In this document: piece by piece, positions 6,376 through 10,095 of the stretch
Layout: each line of letters opens with the position of its first letter
How positions within the stretch are numbered: position 1 is the stretch's first letter
NCBI GenBank assembly: GCA_013298745.1
Contig: JAAFIT010000053.1
Location: 1 to 10,095 of the forward strand
DNA: 10,095 bases
Direction of reading: 5' to 3'
Source of the DNA: Sphingomonadales bacterium
GTDB lineage: Bacteria > Pseudomonadota > Alphaproteobacteria > Sphingomonadales > Sphingomonadaceae
The notes under the pieces: generated by a model
What the model saw: the letters and a program-made list of their open reading frames with translations, nothing else
What the model was told of the DNA's origin: nothing
Databases searched by the model: none
Translations under genes and position numbers: made by a program

Positions 6376-7355
6376 CGAAACGCGCTCCAGCGGGCCAAAA
6401 CATCAGCGGCGGCACCATCCGCCAGCGCCTTTCGTGCCCGATCGGAAGCGTCATGCCAGCCGAGCGCCGGATCGACAAGTCGCAGCGCTGCCGCGGCATT
6501 GATGACAACGATATCGTGGTAGGCACCGGTTTCACCGCCAAGCAGCGCACGCAGCCGGGCGGCGTTGTGTGCTGCGTCGCCGCCGGCCAATTCCGCCTCC
6601 GGATAGCGGCCGACGCGTGCGTCCGCAGCGTTGATCGTACCGCTCGTCACCGCGCCATCGGCCGCCAGCGCAAAGTGCGTTTCACCGGTGACGGCGATTT
6701 CGTCATATCCATCGCCATGCACCACCATTGCTCGCACGGATCCGAGCGCGGCGAGGGCCGCTGCCATCTGCTCGACGCGATCGGAAGCGAAAACCCCGAC
6801 CAACTGGCGGTTCACACCGGCCGGATTGGCAAGCGGACCGAGCAGGTTGAAGATGGTGCGACGCCCCAGCGCGCGACGTACAGGTGCGACTCGCGCCATC
6901 GCCGGATGATGGCGGGCGGCGTGAAGGAAAGTGATGCCGACGCTGTCCAAGCAGGCGCTGAGCCGCTCCATCGGCAGTTCGGGAACGCCGAGGGCCGCCA
7001 GCACATCTGCAGCGCCCGACGATGACGAGGCGGCGCGATTGCCATGCTTTGCCACCGGCACACCGCACGCCGTGACCACCAGCGCCACGGCGGTCGAAAC
7101 ATTCAGGCTGTGCTTGCCATCGCCGCCGGTGCCGCAGACGTCAATTGCATCAGGGGCTTGGAATGAACAATTCAGGCGCTGCCGCAATGCACCCGCGGCA
7201 GCCACGATCTCCACCACTGTCTCGCCGCGATCGGCGAGCCCAACCAGAAATGGCGCCAAATCGGCATCGGCAATCTTGCCATCGAAGATGACGCCAAAGG
7301 CATCGGCGGCGGCATCGGCTGATAGCGGGCGCGATGGATCGGGAAGGGCGGTCAC
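6372..7355 (-). CDS. trpD: Anthranilate phosphoribosyltransferase TrpD
   Basis: TrpD joins anthranilate to PRPP, giving phosphoribosylanthranilate, the second step of the tryptophan branch. The 327-residue protein has the family motifs: VCGTGGDG at 73-80 and NVST at 85-88 (PRPP binding), [12 protein letters not shown] at 103-114, [15 protein letters not shown] at 166-180, and Asp218-Glu219 in DGYDEI for magnesium. I place the start at GTG 7353-7355, which overlaps the trpG stop as GTGA, because homology begins a few residues later and the length is then normal. The open frame runs upstream to an ATG at 7535, but that would overlap trpG by about 180 bases with an Arg-rich, unlikely leader. No ATG follows until deep inside the domain. 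The start has no strong ribosome site, which fits coupling to trpG. Confidence 0.95.
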   Translation of the reverse strand: MTALPDPSRPLSADAAADAFGVIFDGKIADADLAPFLVGLADRGETVVEIVAAAGALRQRLNCSFQAPDAIDVCGTGGDGKHSLNVSTAVALVVTACGVPVAKHGNRAASSSSGAADVLAALGVPELPMERLSACLDSVGITFLHAARHHPAMARVAPVRRALGRRTIFNLLGPLANPAGVNRQLVGVFASDRVEQMAAALAALGSVRAMVVHGDGYDEIAVTGETHFALAADGAVTSGTINAADARVGRYPEAELAGGDAAHNAARLRALLGGETGAYHDIVVINAAAALRLVDPALGWHDASDRARKALADGAAADVLARWSAFR

Positions 7356-7954
7356 GCGGCGCGCGCCAGCCTTTTGGGCTCCATGCCGGCAATCGCCATG
7401 AAATTGGCTATCAACGCATGCCCGTGTTCGGTGGCGATGCTTTCGGGGTGAAACTGGACGCCGTGCAGCGGCAATTCGCGGTGGCGCATGCCCATGATCA
7501 GGCCATCGGGGCTGCGGGCGTTGACGACCAGACACTCCGGCAGATCATCCTCACGGACGATGAGCGAGTGGTAGCGAGTGGCATTGAACGGCGAAGGCAG
7601 CCCGGCGAACACACCGGTGCCATCATGGCTCATCGGGCTGGTCTTGCCGTGCATCACCTGAGACGCGCGCAGCACCGTGCCGCCAAAGGCCTGGCCGAGT
7701 GACTGGTGACCAAGGCAAACGCCGAACAGCGGCAGCCGGGCTTCAGCCGCAGCAGCGATCAGATCGAGGCAGATGCCGGCTTCATTGGGGGTGCAGGGAC
7801 CCGGCGAGAGCAGGATTGCCTGTGGTTGCATCGCCATCGCCTCTGCGACCGTAATTGCATCGTTGCGCACGACATGGGTGTCAGCCCCCAATTCGAGCAG
7901 ATAATGCACGAGGTTGAAGGTGAAGCTGTCGTAGTTGTCGATGACCAGGATCAT
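7352..7954 (-). CDS. trpG: Anthranilate synthase glutamine amidotransferase subunit TrpG
   Basis: A class-I glutamine amidotransferase of 200 residues that supplies ammonia to TrpE. It begins [16 protein letters not shown] and shows SPGP at 50-53, the nucleophile Cys80 in GVCLGHQ, the HGKTS motif at 102-106, and His169 and Glu171 in GVQFHPES. The same kind of subunit can serve TrpE and PabB (folate synthesis); the trp context here, and lack of a pabB, point to tryptophan. It starts at ATG 7952-7954, with AGGG about 7 bases upstream, 31 bases after the DUF427 gene that separates it from trpE. Its stop overlaps the trpD start. Confidence 0.96.
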   Translation of the reverse strand: MILVIDNYDSFTFNLVHYLLELGADTHVVRNDAITVAEAMAMQPQAILLSPGPCTPNEAGICLDLIAAAAEARLPLFGVCLGHQSLGQAFGGTVLRASQVMHGKTSPMSHDGTGVFAGLPSPFNATRYHSLIVREDDLPECLVVNARSPDGLIMGMRHRELPLHGVQFHPESIATEHGHALIANFMAIAGMEPKRLARAA

Positions 7955-7985
7955 GGCGATGCCCTAACGCAAGCCGGTAACGCCG

Positions 7986-8270
7986 TCACGCCGATACCTT
8001 GACGCCCTTCCAGAAGGCGATGCGACCCTTGATCTCGGCTGCAGCGGGCTTGGGGTCGGCGTAGTACCAGACGGCATCCTTGTTCTCGGCGCCACCGGCG
8101 ACGAGTGTGTAATAGTTGCACAAGCCCTTCCAGCCGCACACTGTCGTCGTACTGCTCGGCTTAAGCATCGCCGGATCGATCGCGGCGAGCGGGAAATAGT
8201 GATTGCCTTCGACCACCACTGTGTCGTCGCTCTCGGCAATGACGATATCGTTCCAGATGGCCTTGGGCAT
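7986..8270 (-). CDS. DUF427 family small protein
   Basis: A 94-residue protein that fits the short single-domain form of DUF427 (Pfam PF04248). It opens MPKAIWNDIVIAESDDTVVV, followed by EGNHYFP at 21-27, CGWKGLCNYY at 45-54, a VWYYADPKPAA stretch at 67-77 and the closing GRIAFWKGVKV. No enzymatic activity is firmly established for the family and I assign none. The start at ATG 8268-8270 is supported by AGGAG 8 bases upstream and by agreement with the family; a longer frame reaching into trpE is unlikely. It is tightly packed, 11 bases after trpE and 31 bases before trpG, so it must be co-transcribed with the two anthranilate synthase subunit genes. That placement may hint at a link to the pathway or may be chance. 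Confidence 0.9.
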   Translation of the reverse strand: MPKAIWNDIVIAESDDTVVVEGNHYFPLAAIDPAMLKPSSTTTVCGWKGLCNYYTLVAGGAENKDAVWYYADPKPAAAEIKGRIAFWKGVKVSA

Positions 8271-8276
8271 GTTCGT

Positions 8277-8283
8277 CTCTCCT
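8277..8283 (-). promoter_or_regulatory. Ribosome binding site of the DUF427 gene
   Basis: AGGAGAG on the minus strand overlaps the trpE TAG stop codon (8282-8284) and lies 8 bases (measured from AGGAG) before the ATG of the DUF427 gene. It is among the strongest ribosome sites in the trp cluster, where most other starts rely on stop-start overlap. It therefore supports independent translation of this small gene. Confidence 0.7.
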
Positions 8284-9805
8284 ACTGGCCGAAACCGGGG
8301 GCGGCGGCGGCCTTCAAGGCTTCGCGAGCAGCGGCCATCAGGGCGCCGGCCTTGGCCTCGCATTCCCGCTGCTCATATTCGGCGATGCTGTCGGCAACGA
8401 TGCCGGCACCGGCCTGAACGTGCATGACGCCATCCTTCACCACGGCCGTTCGCAGCACGATACACGAATCCATCGCGCCATCAGGACTGAAATAGCCAAC
8501 TCCGCCAGCATAGGCGCCACGTGCTTCGGGTTCGAGTTCGGCGATGACCTGCATGGCGCGGACCTTTGGCGCACCGCTCACTGTGCCGGCGGGAAAGCCA
8601 GCCAGTAGTGCGTCGATGGCATCGTGTTTGGGATCGAGCCGACCCCGTACATTCGAGACGATGTGCATGACATGGCTGTAGAATTCGACACCCGCACGAT
8701 CGGTGACAGTTACCGTGCCGGGCAGAGAGACGCGCCCGGTATCGTGACGACCAAGATCGAGCAGCATCAGATGCTCGGCCTGTTCCTTGGCGTCGGCGAG
8801 CAGGCTGGCCTTGTTTTCGGCATCCTCCACCGCATCGCGTCCACGCGGTCTTGTGCCGGCAATCGGGCGGATGGTGACATCGCCATCGCGCACGCGGACC
8901 AAAATTTCCGGGCTGGAGCCAACGAGCGCAAAGCCCGGCAGATCGAGAAAATACAGGAACGGCGACGGGTTGATACGGCGCAATGCCCGATAAAGATCAA
9001 ACGGCGGCAGTGGAAAATCGACGCTGAAGCGCTGTGCCAGCACGACCTGAAAGACGTCACCGGCGAGGATATAGTCCTTGGCGCGTGCCACCATCGCGGC
9101 ATAGGCAGTCGGCGTCACTGTCGGTGTCGCGCGACCATCCGGAAGATCGATTTTCGCTTCGGCGCGTGGCGGCTGGGCGGTCGCCAGCTGTGCCTGCGCC
9201 GTCTCGATGCGTTCAACCGCGGCGCCGTAGGCGGCATCGGCATCTTCGGCGCCGAAAACCGGGGCAACAATGAACAGTTCATCCTTCAACCGATCGAAGA
9301 CCAGGATCAGAGTCGGCCGAACAAACACCATATCGGGCAGGCCGATTGGCGAAGCGGCGTTGGCGGGCACGCTTGGCTCGACCAGTCGCACCGCCTCATA
9401 GCCGATGTAGCCGACGAGGCAGGCGAGCGCTGGCGGCATTTCCGCAGGGACATCGGCACGCGCTTCCGCCACCAATACGCGCAACGAATCAAGCGCGCCC
9501 CCGGACATGGGCACGAAAGCGTTGCGATCATGCCGCCAGTTGCGGTTGATTTCGCTGGCATCGCCGGTGGCGCGCCAGACCAGATCGGGGTTGAGCCCAA
9601 GCAGCGAATAGCGGCCGCGAACCTGCCCGCCTTCAACCGATTCGAGGAGAAAGCTGCCGCTTTGCGCGGCTCCCAATTTGAGCATTGCCGAAACCGGTGT
9701 TTCAGTATCGGCAACGATCCGCGTCCAGACCAGTTGCGCCTTGCCTGCCGCCAACGCTGCAGCGAAGGTCGCCTGGTCTGGGGCGATGCCGCCGAAGTCC
9801 GTCAT
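8282..9805 (-). CDS. trpE: Anthranilate synthase component I TrpE
   Basis: TrpE turns chorismate and ammonia (from TrpG) into anthranilate, the first committed step to tryptophan. The 507-residue length is typical. The N-terminal domain (about 28-170) has the tryptophan feedback motif region LLESVEGG at 53-60. The chorismate-binding domain (about 230-495) has VFQVVLAQRF at 251-260, FALVGSSPEIL at 292-302, IRPIAGTRPRG at 312-322, HVMHIVSNVRG at 378-388, FPAGTVSGAPK at 404-414, GGVGYFS at 434-440 and QAGAGIVADS at 464-473. The PIAGT form marks the TrpE/PabB class. The usual DLGRND motif reads DLGRHD, with His354 encoded by CAC. ATG 9803-9805 follows the isomerase stop by one base; I see no strong ribosome site, so reinitiation is likely. 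Confidence 0.96.
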   Translation of the reverse strand: MTDFGGIAPDQATFAAALAAGKAQLVWTRIVADTETPVSAMLKLGAAQSGSFLLESVEGGQVRGRYSLLGLNPDLVWRATGDASEINRNWRHDRNAFVPMSGGALDSLRVLVAEARADVPAEMPPALACLVGYIGYEAVRLVEPSVPANAASPIGLPDMVFVRPTLILVFDRLKDELFIVAPVFGAEDADAAYGAAVERIETAQAQLATAQPPRAEAKIDLPDGRATPTVTPTAYAAMVARAKDYILAGDVFQVVLAQRFSVDFPLPPFDLYRALRRINPSPFLYFLDLPGFALVGSSPEILVRVRDGDVTIRPIAGTRPRGRDAVEDAENKASLLADAKEQAEHLMLLDLGRHDTGRVSLPGTVTVTDRAGVEFYSHVMHIVSNVRGRLDPKHDAIDALLAGFPAGTVSGAPKVRAMQVIAELEPEARGAYAGGVGYFSPDGAMDSCIVLRTAVVKDGVMHVQAGAGIVADSIAEYEQRECEAKAGALMAAAREALKAAAAPGFGQ

Positions 9806-9806
9806 G

Positions 9807-10095
9807 TTATTGCGCGCCGCTATCCTGGCCGGAAAGACGCCGAGTGATCGTGGTGATCACCGCTTCGTTGCGCGTGACACCCACGGCGCGTTCGGCAGCC
9901 GCCGCAAAGCCCCCGGCAAATTCATCGGGGATCTGGCTGGCAATCTCGCGACGGCTGGCGTCGACAAGACCAGGCGTGGCGGCAAGGTTGCCAGGTTCGA
10001 TCGCATCGACGTTGATCAGCACCCAGCCTTGCGGGCTTGGTTCGACACGCACCGTCTTGGCCGGCGTGGCCAGGAACGCCTGCACCAGTGGCGGG
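9807..10095 (-). CDS. SurA/PpiD-type peptidyl-prolyl isomerase, C-terminal end (partial)
   Basis: Only the last 95 codons are in the window; the frame is open to the right edge, and its apparent GTG start at 10083-10085 is an internal Val codon preceded by Pro-Pro-Leu. The tail reads PPLVQAFLATPAKTVRVE, then GWVLINVDAIEPGNL, and ends with an acidic/Ala helix and VTRNEAVITTITRRL. This resembles the C-terminus of membrane-anchored SurA_N/rotamase (PpiD-like) folding factors, which assist folding of exported proteins in the periplasm. In sphingomonads I recall such a gene just upstream of trpE. The catalytic rotamase core and any membrane anchor lie outside the window, so the call rests on the tail and the context. 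Its TAA is one base from the trpE ATG. Confidence 0.75.
   Translation of the reverse strand, partial: PPLVQAFLATPAKTVRVEPSPQGWVLINVDAIEPGNLAATPGLVDASRREIASQIPDEFAGGFAAAAERAVGVTRNEAVITTITRRLSGQDSGAQ

Noticed and set aside
7356..7535. A 60-residue N-terminal extension of TrpD from the ATG at 7535
   Set aside because: The extension would overlap trpG by about 180 bases, is rich in Arg, His and Pro, and has no homology to TrpD; the GTG overlapping the trpG stop gives a normal length.
7955..7985. Direct repeat GCGTTA-N7-GCGTTA in the DUF427-trpG gap, considered as a regulatory site
   Set aside because: It is a single 6-base repeat inside an operon, with no match to a known operator; chance is likely in such sequence.
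8624..9847. Long plus-strand open frame (407 codons) antisense to trpE
   Set aside because: It lies almost wholly within trpE, which has every family motif in the opposite strand; the translation resembles no family and its composition is that of a shadow frame.
1..10095. Mobile elements, CRISPR arrays, tRNA or rRNA genes, toxin-antitoxin pairs or a novel defence system
   Set aside because: Nearly every base lies within recognisable housekeeping or conserved genes; I saw no transposase, integrase, direct-repeat array, tRNA-like fold or clustered unknown genes.

Overview
The window reads as an ordinary, gene-dense stretch of chromosome from a high-GC alphaproteobacterium, most likely of the order Sphingomonadales. 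Two things suggest this. The operator in front of lexA is of the alphaproteobacterial GTTC-N7-GTTC type, and the gene series PpiD-like PPIase / trpE / trpG / trpD / trpC / moaC / moeA / lexA, with comEC close by, is an order I recall from sphingomonads (knowledge, not searched here). No mobile element, CRISPR array, rRNA, tRNA or phage gene was seen. The largest gap without a gene is 83 bases.

Reading along the minus strand, from right to left: the 3' end of a periplasmic SurA/PpiD-type peptidyl-prolyl isomerase (9807-10095, cut by the window edge); trpE (8282-9805); a small DUF427 protein (7986-8270); trpG (7352-7954); trpD (6372-7355); trpC (5584-6375); moaC (5117-5587); moeA (3921-5117); lexA (3204-3887); a secreted PA-domain M28 metallopeptidase (1597-3120); and a MgtC/SapB-DUF4010 membrane protein (304-1551). 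The only plus-strand gene is the 3' end of a ComEC/Rec2-type DNA-uptake protein (1-292), which converges on the DUF4010 gene with 11 bases between the stop codons.

The stretch from the isomerase to moeA looks like one transcription unit. Its genes are separated by 1, 11 and 31 bases or overlap by 1 or 4 bases (GTGA, ATGA, ATGA, TGATG). It joins the anthranilate-to-indole-glycerol-phosphate part of tryptophan synthesis (TrpE, TrpG, TrpD, TrpC) to two molybdenum-cofactor steps (MoaC, MoeA). The lexA gene has its own promoter, lodged in the last codons of moeA. A TTGACA -35 box lies 17 bases from a TAAACG -10 box whose first three bases are the moeA stop codon, and LexA half-sites lie between the two boxes and just after the -10 box. 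This regulatory patch is the best-supported item of interest.

I did not find a convincing undescribed system. The points worth a second look are the compact lexA control region, the DUF427 gene placed between the two subunit genes of anthranilate synthase, an Asn-to-His change in a conserved TrpE motif, an imperfect inverted repeat that abuts the ribosome binding site of the M28 gene, and the pair of apparently extra genes between lexA and comEC.
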